From Sphingomonadaceae bacterium PASS1 (GTDB lineage Bacteria; Pseudomonadota; Alphaproteobacteria; Sphingomonadales; Sphingomonadaceae), in contig NKIR01000002.1 of assembly GCA_002255985.1 (NCBI GenBank), forward strand, positions 208,479 through 272,478: a stretch of 64,000 bases of DNA, read 5' to 3'. A program made the position numbers and the translations under genes. Positions 23,712 through 35,836 of the stretch are shown piece by piece (the stretch's first letter is position 1; each line of letters opens with the position of its first letter). The notes under the pieces are model-generated. The model worked only from the letters and a program-made list of their open reading frames with translations. It was not told the DNA's origin and did no database searches.

Positions 23712-24542
23712 TTAGCCCTCCTTCTTTTCTTCGCCGGCGTCAGCAGCAGGTGCTTCGACAGCGGGCGCAGCTTCAGCGGCAGGCGCTTCAGCTTCGACAG
23801 CGGGGGTATCTGCAACTTCAACTTCGGTGTTGATGATGACGTCCTCAACCACTGGGGCTTCATTGTCATTCTTCAACGCGCCGGGGAACGGAGCAGCTTC
23901 AGGTGTAGGAACCTTGACGGCATCGCGAACAAGCAACCAACCGTTCTTCGCGCCAGGTACGGAACCCTTTACGAAGATGAGACCGCGCGCAACATCAGTG
24001 CGGACGATTTCAAGATTTTGTTGTGTGCGCTGACGGTCACCCATGTGGCCGGCCATCTTCTTGTTCTTGAACACCTTGCCTGGATCCTGGCGTTGGCCAG
24101 TCGAACCATGGGCACGGTGGGTGATGGACACACCGTGCGATGCGCGCATACCACCGAAGCCCCAACGCTTCATGGCGCCGGCAAAGCCTTTACCCTGCGT
24201 GTGGCCCGTGATGTCGACGAGCTGGCCGTCAACAAAATGGTCTGCGGAAAGAGAAGCGCCGACGGGCAACAAGCCGTCGGCATTATCAACGCGGAATTCA
24301 GCAACGCGAGCTTTTGGCTCGACCTGTGCTTTAGCGAACTCGCCGCGTTGTGGTTTGTTTACATTTTTCGCTTTACGGGCGCCGGCACCGAGACGAACAG
24401 CAAAATAGCCATCCTTGTCTGCATTGCGGGCTCCGACCACTTGGCAGCCTTCCAGCGCCAAAACGGTCACAGGTACGTGACGGCCATCTTCATTGAAGAG
24501 GCGCATCATACCCATCTTTTTCGCGATCACGCCAGTGCGCAT
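23712..24542 (-). CDS. rplC: 50S ribosomal protein L3 with acidic Ala/Glu/Pro C-terminal extension
   Basis: [86 protein letters not shown]. Confidence 0.98.
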   Translation of the reverse strand: MRTGVIAKKMGMMRLFNEDGRHVPVTVLALEGCQVVGARNADKDGYFAVRLGAGARKAKNVNKPQRGEFAKAQVEPKARVAEFRVDNADGLLPVGASLSADHFVDGQLVDITGHTQGKGFAGAMKRWGFGGMRASHGVSITHRAHGSTGQRQDPGKVFKNKKMAGHMGDRQRTQQNLEIVRTDVARGLIFVKGSVPGAKNGWLLVRDAVKVPTPEAAPFPGALKNDNEAPVVEDVIINTEVEVADTPAVEAEAPAAEAAPAVEAPAADAGEEKKEG

Positions 24543-24574
24543 GATCCATACTCCAACTTATGTCAGAGGCCCGG

Positions 24575-24712
24575 CTGGCAGGATTGCCAGGAGGGCGTGA
24601 CGCCTAAATCCAGCCCTGAATTTTTAAGCATTGCCCCGTCCGGGCTAGGCACCAATGGCTCACCTTAATGAGCAATCTGGTAAGACGGGGAACGCAGCCC
24701 GAGTAAACTCGG
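24575..24712 (-). promoter_or_regulatory. Candidate structured RNA in the 213-nt rpsJ-rplC intergenic region
   Basis: Hand-found complementarities: CTGGCA/TGCCAG, CCCCGTC/GACGGGG enclosing GCTCA/TGAGC, and CCGAG-TTTA-CTCGG. Confidence 0.4.
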
Positions 24713-24755
24713 CGGTATTCCTATTGTCTCACTCTACTTGCGTAGAGATATCGGC

Positions 24756-25067
24756 TTACGCCAATTTGATTTCGACATTCACACCGGCAGCAAGATCGAG
24801 CTTCATGAGCGCGTCTACGGTCTGTGGAGTGGGCTGCACAATGTCGAGCAACCTTTTATAGGTACGAACCTCGAACTGCTCGCGCGACTTTTTGTCAACG
24901 TGCGGTCCGCGGTTCACTGTGAACTTTTCGATACGGGTAGGAAGTGGAATTGGACCACGGATAAGCGCGCCAGTGCGGCGTGCGGTGTCTGCGATATCGC
25001 CAGTTGCCTGATCGAGGACGCGATGGTCAAATGCTTTCAGGCGGATGCGAATATTCTGCGTTTCCAT
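24756..25067 (-). CDS. rpsJ: 30S ribosomal protein S10
   Basis: [45 protein letters not shown]. Confidence 0.98.
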   Translation of the reverse strand: METQNIRIRLKAFDHRVLDQATGDIADTARRTGALIRGPIPLPTRIEKFTVNRGPHVDKKSREQFEVRTYKRLLDIVQPTPQTVDALMKLDLAAGVNVEIKLA

Positions 25068-25167
25068 GGGTTCACCAATTTCCAAATTCTATCAATATCA
25101 AAGAGCCGAAAAACAGCCATTCCGACTTGCGCTTTCGAAGCCGGAACAACTGTTTTGAAATTCTAAA

Positions 25168-25200
25168 AACCGCCCCGCCCGAATCAAAGATTCGGGCGGG
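25168..25200 (-). terminator. Rho-independent terminator after tuf
   Basis: 12-bp perfect inverted repeat CCCGCCCGAATC-AAA-GATTCGGGCGGG (25174-25200); minus strand continues GCGGTTTTTAG. Confidence 0.85.
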
Positions 25201-25214
25201 ATGCGCGGCTTATA

Positions 25215-26405
25215 TTACTTCGTGATGGTGCTGACAACCCCAGAACCGACGGTGCGTCCGCCTTCGCGAATTGCGAAGCGAAGACCTGGGTCCATAGCGA
25301 TTGGAGCAATCAACTTAACCGAGATGGTTACGTTGTCGCCTGGCATAACCATTTCAGTGCCTTCTGGAAGGATCACTTCGCCGGTCACGTCCGTTGTACG
25401 GAAGTAGAACTGTGGACGGTAGTTTGCGAAGAATGGCGTGTGACGGCCGCCTTCGTCCTTCGAAAGAACGTAAATTTCTGCCGAAAACTCAGTGTGCGGC
25501 GTAACCGAACCTGGCTTGCAGAGAACCTGACCACGCTCAACTTCTTCACGGCCTACGCCACGAACAAGCGCACCGATGTTGTCACCTGCACGACCTTCGT
25601 CGAGCAGCTTGCGGAACATTTCAACGCCGGTAACGGTCGTCTTCTTGGTGTCCTTGATACCGACGATTTCAACTTCTTCGCCGACCTTGACGATTCCGGT
25701 TTCAACGCGGCCGGTAACAACCGTACCACGACCCGAGATCGAGAACACGTCTTCAACTGGCATCAGGAATGGCTTGTCGATTGGACGCTCTGGCTGAGGA
25801 ATAGCTTCGTCAACAGCAGCCATCAGTGCAAGGACTGATTCCTTACCGATGTTGTCGTCACGGCCTTCGAGTGCAGCAAGTGCCGAACCACGAACTATTG
25901 GAATATCGTCGCCTGGGAAATCATACTTCGAAAGAAGCTCACGGATTTCCATTTCAACCAGCTCGAGAATTTCTTCGTCGTCAACCTGGTCAACCTTGTT
26001 CATGTAAACAACAAGTGCAGGAACGCCAACCTGACGTGCAAGCAGGATGTGCTCGCGAGTCTGTGGCATCGGGCCGTCAGCAGCGTTCACAACGAGGATA
26101 GCGCCGTCCATCTGGGCAGCACCGGTGATCATGTTCTTAACATAGTCAGCGTGGCCTGGGCAGTCGACGTGTGCGTAGTGACGACCAGCAGTTTCATATT
26201 CAACGTGTGCGGTCGAAATCGTGATGCCGCGCTCGCGCTCTTCTGGAGCCTTATCGATGTTAGCGAAATCAACAGCGGTACCGCCGTAAGTTTCAGCCAT
26301 GATCTTCGTGATTGCTGCAGTCAGCGTGGTCTTGCCGTGGTCAACGTGACCGATGGTACCAATGTTGCAATGCGGTTTCGTCCGCTCAAATTTAGCTTTT
26401 GCCAT
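25215..26405 (-). CDS. tuf: Elongation factor Tu
   Basis: [59 protein letters not shown]. Confidence 0.99.
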   Translation of the reverse strand: MAKAKFERTKPHCNIGTIGHVDHGKTTLTAAITKIMAETYGGTAVDFANIDKAPEERERGITISTAHVEYETAGRHYAHVDCPGHADYVKNMITGAAQMDGAILVVNAADGPMPQTREHILLARQVGVPALVVYMNKVDQVDDEEILELVEMEIRELLSKYDFPGDDIPIVRGSALAALEGRDDNIGKESVLALMAAVDEAIPQPERPIDKPFLMPVEDVFSISGRGTVVTGRVETGIVKVGEEVEIVGIKDTKKTTVTGVEMFRKLLDEGRAGDNIGALVRGVGREEVERGQVLCKPGSVTPHTEFSAEIYVLSKDEGGRHTPFFANYRPQFYFRTTDVTGEVILPEGTEMVMPGDNVTISVKLIAPIAMDPGLRFAIREGGRTVGSGVVSTITK

Positions 26406-26496
26406 TTTCTCAAACCTTCTTTCGATTAGGTAATATTTTGATCAGGTGGGACGACGCCTGCTGAATCAGGCGCCGCCATTAATCGGCTTTTGCCTA

Positions 26497-28569
26497 TCAG
26501 GCAAGCTTCTCCTTGATTTCGGCCGCAACGTTCGATGGGACTTCATCATAATGATTGAAGAACATCGAATAGTTTGCACGTCCTTGCGTGAACGAGCGGA
26601 GCTGGTTCACATAGCCGAACATGTTGGCCAAAGGCACCATGGACTCAACAACCTGCGCATTACCGCGGCTGTCAGTGCCTTGAATTTGACCACGACGTGA
26701 GTTCATGTCGCCGATCACATCACCCAGATATTCTTCAGGAGATACAACTTCGACCTTCATGATTGGTTCAAGTAATTTGATACCCGCTTTTTGCGCAGCT
26801 TCACGCATGCCTGCACGACCAGCGATTTCGAACGCCAGCGCCGACGAGTCGACGTCATGGTATGCGCCGTCATACAGCGTGATTTCGAAATCGATGATCG
26901 GGAAGCCGATAAGCGATCCGGACTCTGCGGTTTCGCGCATGCCCTTTTCAACCGAAGGGATATATTCCTTCGGAATGTTACCGCCCTTAACGTCATCCTT
27001 AAAGATGATACCTGTGCCACGCTCGCCCGGCTTTACCGTGAACTTGATACGGCCGAACTGACCTGAACCACCCGACTGCTTCTTGTGGGTGTAATCAACG
27101 TCAACTTCGCGTGCGAGATATTCACGGTAAGCAACCTGCGGCGCACCGACATTTGCTTCAACCTTGAATTCACGACGCATACGATCGACGATGATGTCGA
27201 GGTGAAGCTCGCCCATGCCCTTAATGATCGTCTGGCCCGATTCGTGGTCGGTCGAAACGCGGAACGATGGATCTTCGGCCGACAGGCGATTGAGCGCGAT
27301 GCCCATCTTTTCTTGGTCAGCCTTGGTCTTTGGTTCAACCGAAAGCTCGATAACGGGCTCGGGGAATTCCATACGCTCCAGAATGATCGGGAAACGTTCG
27401 GCGCACAAAGTGTCACCGGTGGTTGTTTCCTTCATGCCGGCAAGCGCGATGATGTCGCCTGCGAATGCTTCGTCAACGTCCTTACGTTCGTTGGCGTGCA
27501 TTTCGAGCATACGCCCGACCTTTTCCTTCTTGTCCTTCACCGAGTTCAGATACGTGCCCTTGAGCAGCGAACCTGAATAGATGCGGATGAAGGTCAGCGA
27601 ACCAACGAAGGGGTCGTTCATGACCTTGAAGGCGAGCGCACTGAATGGCGCATCGTCAGTAGCCGGGCGGCTATCTGGTTCAAGCGTGTCCATATGGACG
27701 CCTTGAACATCTTCAATGTCGAGCGGCGAAGGCAGATAATCGACAACAGCGTCGAGCAAAGGCTGAACGCCCTTGTTCTTGAACGCCGAACCACAGCAGA
27801 CAGGAACGAACGACTGGTTCAACGTGCCCTTGCGGATGAGTGCCTTCAGCGTTGCAACGTCAGGCTCATTGCCTTCAAGATATGCTTCCATCGCGACATC
27901 GTCTTGCTCAACAGCAAGCTCGATCAGTTCACTGCGATACTTCGCAGCTTCGTCAGCCAGGTCAGCAGGGATATCTTCGTAGAAGAAGTCCGCACCAAGC
28001 GATTCGTCTTTCCAAATGATCGCACGGTTGTGCACGAGGTCGACGAGACCCTTAAGGTCCGCTTCCAGACCGATTGGGATGTACAGAACAGCTGGCTTTG
28101 CACCCAGACGATCGATGATCGACTGAACGCAATATTTGAAGTTCGCGCCTGTGCGGTCGAGCTTGTTGATGAAACACATGCGTGGAACGCCGTATTTATC
28201 GGCCTGACGCCATACGGTTTCGGACTGTGGCTCAACGCCGGCAACGCCGTCGAAACAAGCGACCGCGCCATCAAGAACGCGCAGCGAACGTTCAACTTCA
28301 ATCGTGAAGTCAACGTGGCCTGGCGTATCAATGATGTTGATGCGGTGATCGTTCCAGAAGCAGGTCGTTGCAGCCGACGTGATCGTGATGCCACGCTCTT
28401 GCTCTTGCTCCATCCAATCCATGGTGGCAGCGCCATCATGAACTTCGCCGATTTTATACGACTTACCGGTGTAGAAAAGGATGCGCTCGGTGGTCGTGGT
28501 TTTACCGGCGTCGATATGCGCCATGATTCCGATGTTGCGATACATATTGAGTGGATGGCTGCGTGCCAT
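26497..28569 (-). CDS. fusA: Elongation factor G
   Basis: [60 protein letters not shown]. Confidence 0.99.
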   Translation of the reverse strand: MARSHPLNMYRNIGIMAHIDAGKTTTTERILFYTGKSYKIGEVHDGAATMDWMEQEQERGITITSAATTCFWNDHRINIIDTPGHVDFTIEVERSLRVLDGAVACFDGVAGVEPQSETVWRQADKYGVPRMCFINKLDRTGANFKYCVQSIIDRLGAKPAVLYIPIGLEADLKGLVDLVHNRAIIWKDESLGADFFYEDIPADLADEAAKYRSELIELAVEQDDVAMEAYLEGNEPDVATLKALIRKGTLNQSFVPVCCGSAFKNKGVQPLLDAVVDYLPSPLDIEDVQGVHMDTLEPDSRPATDDAPFSALAFKVMNDPFVGSLTFIRIYSGSLLKGTYLNSVKDKKEKVGRMLEMHANERKDVDEAFAGDIIALAGMKETTTGDTLCAERFPIILERMEFPEPVIELSVEPKTKADQEKMGIALNRLSAEDPSFRVSTDHESGQTIIKGMGELHLDIIVDRMRREFKVEANVGAPQVAYREYLAREVDVDYTHKKQSGGSGQFGRIKFTVKPGERGTGIIFKDDVKGGNIPKEYIPSVEKGMRETAESGSLIGFPIIDFEITLYDGAYHDVDSSALAFEIAGRAGMREAAQKAGIKLLEPIMKVEVVSPEEYLGDVIGDMNSRRGQIQGTDSRGNAQVVESMVPLANMFGYVNQLRSFTQGRANYSMFFNHYDEVPSNVAAEIKEKLA

Positions 28570-28643
28570 ATGCTTTACTCCGAAGTGTGAGCCACCGAAG
28601 TGGCCCGAAGGGGTTTACCAACTGTGCTTTCGTACGCCCGCTG

Positions 28644-29114
28644 TTACCAGCGGTAGTGCGCGAACGCCCGGTTGGCTTCTGCCATACGATGCGTATCTTC
28701 ACGTTTTTTGACAGCGTTGCCTCGATTGGATGCCGCATCCATCAATTCACCGGACAAACGGGCAGCCATGGTGGTTTCGCTGCGGTTACGTGCAGCGCCG
28801 ATCAACCAACGGATCGCAAGTGCCTGCGCGCGCTCTGGACGCACTTCGCAAGGAACCTGATAGGTCGCACCACCGACGCGGCGGCTACGGACTTCGATGC
28901 CTGGCTTTACGTTATCCAGCGCTTCATGGAAGGTTTGGATAGGATCTTTCTTGGCGCGGGCTTCAACAGTTTCCAACGCACCATAAACGATACGCTCTGC
29001 TGCTGACTTCTTACCATCAAGCATCAGGTTGTTCATGAACTTCGAAAGCACGATATCACCGAACTTGGGATCGGGAAGAATGATGCGCTTTTCGGGACGA
29101 CGACGACGTGACAT
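28644..29114 (-). CDS. rpsG: 30S ribosomal protein S7
   Basis: [47 protein letters not shown]. Confidence 0.99.
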   Translation of the reverse strand: MSRRRRPEKRIILPDPKFGDIVLSKFMNNLMLDGKKSAAERIVYGALETVEARAKKDPIQTFHEALDNVKPGIEVRSRRVGGATYQVPCEVRPERAQALAIRWLIGAARNRSETTMAARLSGELMDAASNRGNAVKKREDTHRMAEANRAFAHYRW

Positions 29115-29191
29115 ATTTTATTTCCTTTATCTCATGGGACCAGTGGCAGCGCAGTTGCGCGCCAATCGGCCAGCCAATGGTAACGTTCGAA

Positions 29192-29563
29192 TTACTTCGG
29201 ACGCTTTGCACCATATTTGGAACGCGATTGCTTGCGGTCCTTGACGCCCTGCGTATCGAGTACGCCGCGAAGCACGTGGTAACGCACACCGGGAAGGTCG
29301 CGTACGCGGCCGCCACGGATAAGCACAACGCTGTGCTCCTGAAGGTTGTGGCCTTCACCTGGGATATAGGAAATAACTTCACGCTGGTTGGTCAGACGGA
29401 TCTTCGCAACCTTACGCAAAGCCGAGTTCGGCTTTTTCGGGGTCGTTGTATAAACGCGTGTGCAAACGCCGCGCTTTTGTGGATTTTGCTCCATCGCAGG
29501 GACCTTGGACTTGGTCTTCTGCGGGGTCCGGCCCTTGCGGACCAGCTGGTTAATCGTTGGCAT
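29192..29563 (-). CDS. rpsL: 30S ribosomal protein S12
   Basis: [59 protein letters not shown]. Confidence 0.99.
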   Translation of the reverse strand: MPTINQLVRKGRTPQKTKSKVPAMEQNPQKRGVCTRVYTTTPKKPNSALRKVAKIRLTNQREVISYIPGEGHNLQEHSVVLIRGGRVRDLPGVRYHVLRGVLDTQGVKDRKQSRSKYGAKRPK

Positions 29564-29747
29564 ATCTTCACCTTGTTTAAAGCGGTTACTTTGGGTGGGC
29601 AGCCGTATTTTGCGGTGGAGGCTCAGCCTTTGGCCCACCCGGCCGATCACACAATGTGCTGCTATTCTGAGTTCTTCCCAAATAACCTAAGAGAATCGGT
29701 CCTCTGGCCATGGGAAGGCGCGCCATTAGCGCCAGCAGGCGGTCGGG

Positions 29748-30269
29748 TCAAGTAGTGCCCACACGTTCCCCAAGCACGGCATTTTCAATCCGGATCCGCC
29801 ACCACAACAACGCAGCGTTTAACATCGAAAAAGTTAACGCCATGGCGGGTGCACCAAGCAAGAGGGGCAGCAGCGCGATTTCCACGACCACCAATGCGTA
29901 ATTTGGGTGCTTGATAAACCGATATGGCCCACGCTTCACGCGGGGGAAATGCGGCGCACTGATAATGCGGGTTGTCCACCACCGGCCAATGCTTGCCAGC
30001 GTCCAGAAACGAAATGTCTGGCTGGCGACGAACGCGTTGAGCAATAACAGGTTCGGCCCAGCTGTCGGTTCCGCGAACAGCGCAATCGACACAAGCCAGC
30101 CGCTGTGCAGCAATATGAACAAAGGATAATGCTTTGCCCCATGCTCACGGCCCCCTTCGGCCAGCAAACGCCTTGTGTTGGCGTTGGCATAGGCAAGCTC
30201 GGCAAGCCGCTGTATGATAACATAGGCAAAGACAATGAGCGCCCAGATGGGCCAATCGAACAGGGTCAT
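29748..30269 (-). CDS. Isoprenylcysteine carboxylmethyltransferase (ICMT) family protein
   Basis: VKRGPYRFIKHPNYALVVVEIALLPLLLGAP, ICMT/PEMT-type C-terminal motif; 4-bp overlap with upstream PKS gene. Confidence 0.85.
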   Translation of the reverse strand: MTLFDWPIWALIVFAYVIIQRLAELAYANANTRRLLAEGGREHGAKHYPLFILLHSGWLVSIALFAEPTAGPNLLLLNAFVASQTFRFWTLASIGRWWTTRIISAPHFPRVKRGPYRFIKHPNYALVVVEIALLPLLLGAPAMALTFSMLNAALLWWRIRIENAVLGERVGTT

Positions 30270-31297
30270 GGCGTTATGATTCCCATCGCACCCACAAATC
30301 CGGGGCCAAGCGCCGTTAACAAAGTCGGCTTTGTAATCGGCCCTGTCGCCAACAACGATTCCAACACAAACAGCACCGTTGGCGAGCTCATATTGCCATG
30401 CGCCCGCAGCACCGAACGGGTCATTGCCAAATCATCACCCAGATAGTCCGCAAGCGCATCGACAACGCGGCCGCCGCCCGGGTGACAGGCAGGCTCGGCC
30501 ATCTCGGTTTTCTCAAGACCTTGCCGTGCCAAGAATGCGTCGCAGACAGGCGCAAAATGGCTGTTCACGAACACAGGAATGTCGCGCGCAAGCACCAGAT
30601 CAAAGCCCGTGTCGCCGATTTCCCAGCCCATCATATCGAGCGTGTCGGGCCACACATGGCTGGCAAAGGCGGAAAGCGCAGGGCCGGGCCCTCCCCCAAT
30701 CACCGCCGCCGCGCAGCCATCGGCAAACAAAGCAAGCGCAACCATATCTTTTTTGTCCATCCGCGCATGGTCATAGGCAAGACTGCACAGTTCAAGGCTT
30801 ACCAGCAGAACTGGCTTGTCCGGATTGGCACGGAACAGGTCTGCGGCAACGCCAAGTCCAATAACCCCGCCAGCGCAGCCATAGCCAAATAAGGGCACGC
30901 ATCGCGTATCGGGTGCAAATCCCATTTTCGCGATCATCCGGCTTGGCAGGCTTGGCGTCATGGTTCCGGTGGTTGATACGAACACAATCTGACCAATGTC
31001 GGCGGCATTGACGCCTGCACGATCAAGTGCTTGAGCCGCGGCAGCCTCAAACAGAACTGCTGCAGCGTCGGCATATACCGCTGCGCGACCAGCCCACGAC
31101 CGTGGCGCAAAATAATATTCAGGCGGCATCGCAATATGCCGCTGATCAATGCCGGTATTGCCTAGAATATCCGCCATGCGCGCCGGTAACGCATGACCTT
31201 TGGCCTGCGCCAATATCGACAAGACCTGATTTTGCGTAATGCCGTGCGGCGGCACAGCGGTTCCAAGCGAGAGCAAGCGGGGGGAATTAGGGGTCAT
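30266..31297 (-). CDS. Type III polyketide synthase (chalcone/stilbene synthase family)
   Basis: CVPLFGYGCAGGVIGLGVAADLFRANPDKPVLLVSLELCSLAY; FADGCAAAVIGG; HPGGGRVVDAL; LRAHGNMSSPTVLFVLE. Confidence 0.9.
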   Translation of the reverse strand: MTPNSPRLLSLGTAVPPHGITQNQVLSILAQAKGHALPARMADILGNTGIDQRHIAMPPEYYFAPRSWAGRAAVYADAAAVLFEAAAAQALDRAGVNAADIGQIVFVSTTGTMTPSLPSRMIAKMGFAPDTRCVPLFGYGCAGGVIGLGVAADLFRANPDKPVLLVSLELCSLAYDHARMDKKDMVALALFADGCAAAVIGGGPGPALSAFASHVWPDTLDMMGWEIGDTGFDLVLARDIPVFVNSHFAPVCDAFLARQGLEKTEMAEPACHPGGGRVVDALADYLGDDLAMTRSVLRAHGNMSSPTVLFVLESLLATGPITKPTLLTALGPGFVGAMGIITP

Positions 31298-31463
31298 TAC
31301 GCAATCAGCTACGCCTGTTATCGGCTTTGCGCTAGGTAGACTTTACCCTAGCCCGATTTGCTCCCACACACCTAGCGCCCTTTCGCAATTGCAGCGCGAA
31401 GATGACAAGCTTGGCGGGTCTTGATAGAGGACCGCCAAACCGAGATTGAAAGAAGCACTGAAC

Positions 31464-32975
31464 ATGAATGCCATCACCCGTCCCGTCCGTACCCGGGTAG
31501 CTCCATCACCCACTGGCGATCCGCACGTCGGCACCGCGTATATTGCGCTCATCAACTATTGCTTTGCCAAGAAACATGGCGGGCAATTCCTGCTGCGGAT
31601 TGAGGATACCGATCAAGTGCGGTCAACGCCGCAATCGGAAAAAATGATCCTGGAATCGCTCCGCTGGCTTGGGCTTAGCTGGGATGAAGGTCCGGATGTT
31701 GGCGGACCGCACGGGCCCTATCGCCAGTCGGAGCGTAGTGCGATCTACACCGAACATTGCGACCGTTTGCTGGCCGATGGCCATGCGTTCAAATGCTATT
31801 GCACGGCTGAAAAGCTAAGCGCCTCGCGTGCGGCCCAAATGGCAGCGAAGTTGCCGCCCAAATATGACGGCACCTGCCTTTCATTGACGGCCGACGACTG
31901 CGCGAAGCTGGACGCAGACGGCGTGCCGCATGTTGTCCGCATGAAAATCCCGATGACAGGCAAATGCATCGTTCAGGACACGTTGCGCGGCGAGATTGAG
32001 TTTGAATATTCGGTGGTCGATATGCAGGTCCTGATGAAGTCGGACGGATTGCCGACCTATCATCTGGCCAATGTCGTCGATGACCATCTGATGGAAATCA
32101 CGCATGTCATGCGCGGTGAAGAGTGGATTTCGTCGGCGCCCAAGCATTTGCTGCTATATCAATATTTCGGCTGGGAACCGCCAGTGCTCACCCATTTGCC
32201 ATTGCTGCGCAATGCCGACAAATCAAAGCTGTCAAAGCGGAAGAACCCGACAAGCATCTTATATTATCAGCGCGCAGGTTATTTGCCGCAGGCGATGCAG
32301 AACTTTCTGGGACTGTTCATTAAATCCGCAAGCGAAGAAGACGAAAAAACCTCGCTGCAAACGCTTATCGACGAATTTGACGTGCACAATATATCGCTCG
32401 GCGGCCCCGTGTTTGACACGTCAAAACTGGACTGGCTGAATGGTCGTTATCTGCGTGAAGAATTGAGCGTATCCGAGTTTCTGGACGCCGTAAAAGCATG
32501 GGCATTGAATGACAGCTATCTGACACCCATCGCCGAAATGGCGCAGGCGCGGATTACCAAAATGTCCGACCTTGGCGGGCTTACCGCCATGTTCTTCATG
32601 AACCGCATTGAAGGCATGACGCTCGAACGGCTGCGCGATGGCGTGAAGCTGGAACAGGATGCGCAACGGGCGGCCTATACGATTGCGTTGCAGCAGTTTG
32701 ACGGGATGATCGAATGGCACCGGGACGGGGTTGAGGGAACATTGCGCCGCACCGCCGAAGTTCTGGATGCAAAGTTGAAGGATGTTATCCGGCCATTCTA
32801 CCTGGCCATAACCGGAGGCGCGCAGGGCGTGCCATTGTTTGACGCCATCACCCATCTCGGCCGCGACATCATCCGTGAACGGTTGCGCCACGCCATGGAG
32901 CTGCTTGGGCCAGCGACATCGAAAGAGGTCAAGGCTTGGACCGATTTGCTGACGGCCCCGCCAAAGGCAGAATGA
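31464..32975 (+). CDS. gltX: Glutamyl-tRNA synthetase
   Basis: [57 protein letters not shown]. Confidence 0.97.
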   Translation: MNAITRPVRTRVAPSPTGDPHVGTAYIALINYCFAKKHGGQFLLRIEDTDQVRSTPQSEKMILESLRWLGLSWDEGPDVGGPHGPYRQSERSAIYTEHCDRLLADGHAFKCYCTAEKLSASRAAQMAAKLPPKYDGTCLSLTADDCAKLDADGVPHVVRMKIPMTGKCIVQDTLRGEIEFEYSVVDMQVLMKSDGLPTYHLANVVDDHLMEITHVMRGEEWISSAPKHLLLYQYFGWEPPVLTHLPLLRNADKSKLSKRKNPTSILYYQRAGYLPQAMQNFLGLFIKSASEEDEKTSLQTLIDEFDVHNISLGGPVFDTSKLDWLNGRYLREELSVSEFLDAVKAWALNDSYLTPIAEMAQARITKMSDLGGLTAMFFMNRIEGMTLERLRDGVKLEQDAQRAAYTIALQQFDGMIEWHRDGVEGTLRRTAEVLDAKLKDVIRPFYLAITGGAQGVPLFDAITHLGRDIIRERLRHAMELLGPATSKEVKAWTDLLTAPPKAE

Positions 32976-33658
32976 GCGGCCTTTCCATACCCAATGGCTG
33001 GGAAGCACCCTTAAGCGCGGCACTGGCAAGCGAAGGCATGGCTGCACTTGCACGGTTTTTGGATGCCGAGCAGGCGGCTGGCAAAACCATATACCCGGAA
33101 CGCAGCGCATGGTTTCGTGCGCTTGACCTGACCCCGCTTGATCGGGTTCGGGTCGTCATTTTGGGGCAAGATCCCTATCATGGCCCGGGCCAAGCCCATG
33201 GGCTGAGCTTCTGCGTGCCGCCCGGTATCCGGCCGCCACCAAGCCTGGTGAACATTTACAAGGAACTGGAAAGCGATCTCGGCATACGCCGCCCGTCCCA
33301 TGGCTTTTTGGAGCATTGGGCGGAGCAAGGCGTGCTGTTGTTGAACAGCGTCCTGACGGTGGAAATGGCGAAGGCCGCTTCGCATAGCCGGAAAGGATGG
33401 GAACAGTTTACCGACGCGATTGTTGCGCTGGTGAATGACAAGCCAGATCCGGTCGTGTTCATGCTGTGGGGTGCCTATGCCCATAAGAAAGCGGCAAATG
33501 TTGATGCCAGCCGCCATTTGGTGCTGAAGGCTGCGCATCCATCGCCGCTGTCTGCATATAACGGTTTTCTAGGCTGCAAACATTTCTCGCAATGCAATGC
33601 CTTTCTGACTAGCAAGGGTCAGCCTCCGATTGATTGGACCTTGCCCGATGCGGTTTAG
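32972..33658 (+). CDS. ung: Uracil-DNA glycosylase
   Basis: [62 protein letters not shown]; start overlaps gltX stop (ATGA). Confidence 0.97.
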   Translation: MSGLSIPNGWEAPLSAALASEGMAALARFLDAEQAAGKTIYPERSAWFRALDLTPLDRVRVVILGQDPYHGPGQAHGLSFCVPPGIRPPPSLVNIYKELESDLGIRRPSHGFLEHWAEQGVLLLNSVLTVEMAKAASHSRKGWEQFTDAIVALVNDKPDPVVFMLWGAYAHKKAANVDASRHLVLKAAHPSPLSAYNGFLGCKHFSQCNAFLTSKGQPPIDWTLPDAV

Positions 33659-34682
33659 TGAACAGCCCCACCGCCGTTTCAATCCGCTGAAAAATGAATG
33701 GATTTTGGTGTCGCCGCACAGGGCAAACCGGCCATGGCAGGGGCAGCAGGACACGCCAGACAATGCAGTGCGGCCAGGCCATGACGCGAACTGCTATTTG
33801 TGCCCGGGCAACGAACGCGCTGGCGGGATACATAACCCCGATTACAAAAATGTCTTCATTTTCGATAATGACTTTGCCGCGCTGATGCCGGGAAACCGCG
33901 ACGAAGCGGACGAGGACAGCGCGTTGTTTCGTGCAGCGCCTGCACATGGCACATGCCGGGTCATCTGTTTCTCGCCGGACCATGGAAAGACATTGCCCGA
34001 AATGCCGGTGGCCGAAATCGCGGCCGTCGTCGACAATTGGGCGGCGCAGGAAGCCGAGCTGTCGGCCAGCCATGCCTATGTGCAGGTCTTTGAAAACAAA
34101 GGCGCGATGATGGGCTGTTCCAGCCCGCACCCGCACGGACAAATATGGGCGACCGATTATGTCCCCGCCGAACCGGCGCGCGAGGACGAAACGCAGGCCG
34201 AATATTACGACAAACACCAAAGCGCGATGCTGCTGACTTATGCCGCACAAGAGGCAGAGGACGGTGCGCGTACCGTCGCCATGAATGACCATTGGATTGC
34301 GGTTGTACCTTATTGGGCAAGCTGGCCGTTCGAGGTCCTCCTGCTCCCGCGCTTTGCTATCCAGCGGCTAAGTGCGCTGACCTCCGCACAGCGCCAAGAC
34401 TTAGCCGACATCCTGAAGGCCGTCACGACCGCTTACGACAATCTGTTCCAGACAAGCTTCCCTTATTCGATGGGGTGGCATGGTGCGCCAAGCGCAACAC
34501 CCGACGCCCCGCACTGGCAACTGCATGCCCATTTCTATCCACCCCTGCTGCGTTCAGCGAGCGTGCGAAAGTTCATGGTGGGATATGAGATGCTGGCCGA
34601 AGCGCAGCGCGATTTGACACCCGAAGCGGCGGCCGAACAATTGCGCGCGCAAAGCAAAATCCATTATCGGGCCAAAGCATGA
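33648..34682 (+). CDS. galT: UDP-glucose--hexose-1-phosphate uridylyltransferase
   Basis: [66 protein letters not shown]. Confidence 0.96.
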   Translation: MRFSEQPHRRFNPLKNEWILVSPHRANRPWQGQQDTPDNAVRPGHDANCYLCPGNERAGGIHNPDYKNVFIFDNDFAALMPGNRDEADEDSALFRAAPAHGTCRVICFSPDHGKTLPEMPVAEIAAVVDNWAAQEAELSASHAYVQVFENKGAMMGCSSPHPHGQIWATDYVPAEPAREDETQAEYYDKHQSAMLLTYAAQEAEDGARTVAMNDHWIAVVPYWASWPFEVLLLPRFAIQRLSALTSAQRQDLADILKAVTTAYDNLFQTSFPYSMGWHGAPSATPDAPHWQLHAHFYPPLLRSASVRKFMVGYEMLAEAQRDLTPEAAAEQLRAQSKIHYRAKA

Positions 34683-35836
34683 CGCCGCTCGACAAGGCGC
34701 TATTGGACAAGGTCAGTGCGGCCTTTGCCCAAGAATTTGGGTCAGCGCCTGATCTGGTGGCACGCGCGCCCGGACGGGTGAATCTGATCGGCGAGCATAC
34801 CGACTATAATGACGGGTTTGTCCTGCCCTGCGCAATTGGCCCATCGACAATGGTTGCCGCCAGCAGGCGTGACGACAATGCTGTGCATGTTGTTGCTGTG
34901 GACTTTGACAACGCGGTGGACGCGTTCGACCTCAAACAACCCATACAACGCAATACGGACCAGCCATGGGCCGATTATATACGCGGCATGATAATGGCGC
35001 TGCAAAATGCGGGGCATGCAATTACCGGCGCGAACATGGCCATCGCGGGCAATTTGCCTAAAGGCGCAGGCCTATCGTCATCCGCCTCGCTTGAGGTCGC
35101 TGTCGGCAAAGCGATGCTCGCTCTGTCCAATATCGAGATAGACCACACGCGCCTGGCGCAAATCGCGCAAAGTGCGGAATGCGACTTTGTGGGCACCAAA
35201 TGCGGCATCATGGACCAGCTAATTTCCGCCCAAGGAAAAGCCGGCCATGCGCTCTTGATCGACTGCCGAAGCCTTGCACTAACAGATGCACCCGTGCCTG
35301 ATGATATTGCCATCATGATTGTGCATTCCGGCGTCACACGTGGTCTCGTCGACGGCCACTATAACGCACGACGCCGCCAATGTGAGGCAGCCGCCAACGC
35401 GATGGGTGTCGCCGCGCTGCGCGATGCGGACCTCGATATGCTTGCGGCGGCGGGGCTTGATGCCGTCACGACGTCACGGGCACGCCATGTGATTAGTGAG
35501 AACCAACGGACTTTAGATGCAGCGGGCGCGCTTGCGAGAAACGATCTGACCACGCTTGGCGCGCTGATGGCGCAAAGCCATGCATCAATGCGCGACGATT
35601 TCGAAATCACCGTTCCGGCCATCGATGAACTGGTCGCGCTGTTGCAACACGCGATTGGTCCCATGGGTGGCGCACGGATGACGGGTGGCGGCTTTGGTGG
35701 CGCCTGTGTCGCCGTCATGCCAGCGGCCCGCGTCGATAAAGTCCGTGCAGCTATTTCTGCCGCGTATAAAACGCCGGATGGCACTTCGCCACTGATCATG
35801 GTTGAACGCCCCGGCCCGGGGGTCGCGATTTTATGA
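34679..35836 (+). CDS. galK: Galactokinase
   Basis: ARAPGRVNLIGEHTDYNDGFVLPCAI; GAGLSSSASLEVA; GGARMTGGGFGGACVAV. Confidence 0.97.
   Translation: MTPLDKALLDKVSAAFAQEFGSAPDLVARAPGRVNLIGEHTDYNDGFVLPCAIGPSTMVAASRRDDNAVHVVAVDFDNAVDAFDLKQPIQRNTDQPWADYIRGMIMALQNAGHAITGANMAIAGNLPKGAGLSSSASLEVAVGKAMLALSNIEIDHTRLAQIAQSAECDFVGTKCGIMDQLISAQGKAGHALLIDCRSLALTDAPVPDDIAIMIVHSGVTRGLVDGHYNARRRQCEAAANAMGVAALRDADLDMLAAAGLDAVTTSRARHVISENQRTLDAAGALARNDLTTLGALMAQSHASMRDDFEITVPAIDELVALLQHAIGPMGGARMTGGGFGGACVAVMPAARVDKVRAAISAAYKTPDGTSPLIMVERPGPGVAIL

Noticed and set aside
23610-24668. 352-aa plus-strand ORF opposite rplC
   Set aside because: Mirror of the GC-rich r-protein gene; low-complexity translation, no motif; rplC on the minus strand is unambiguous.
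27694-28590. 298-aa plus-strand ORF opposite fusA
   Set aside because: Antisense artefact of fusA codon bias.
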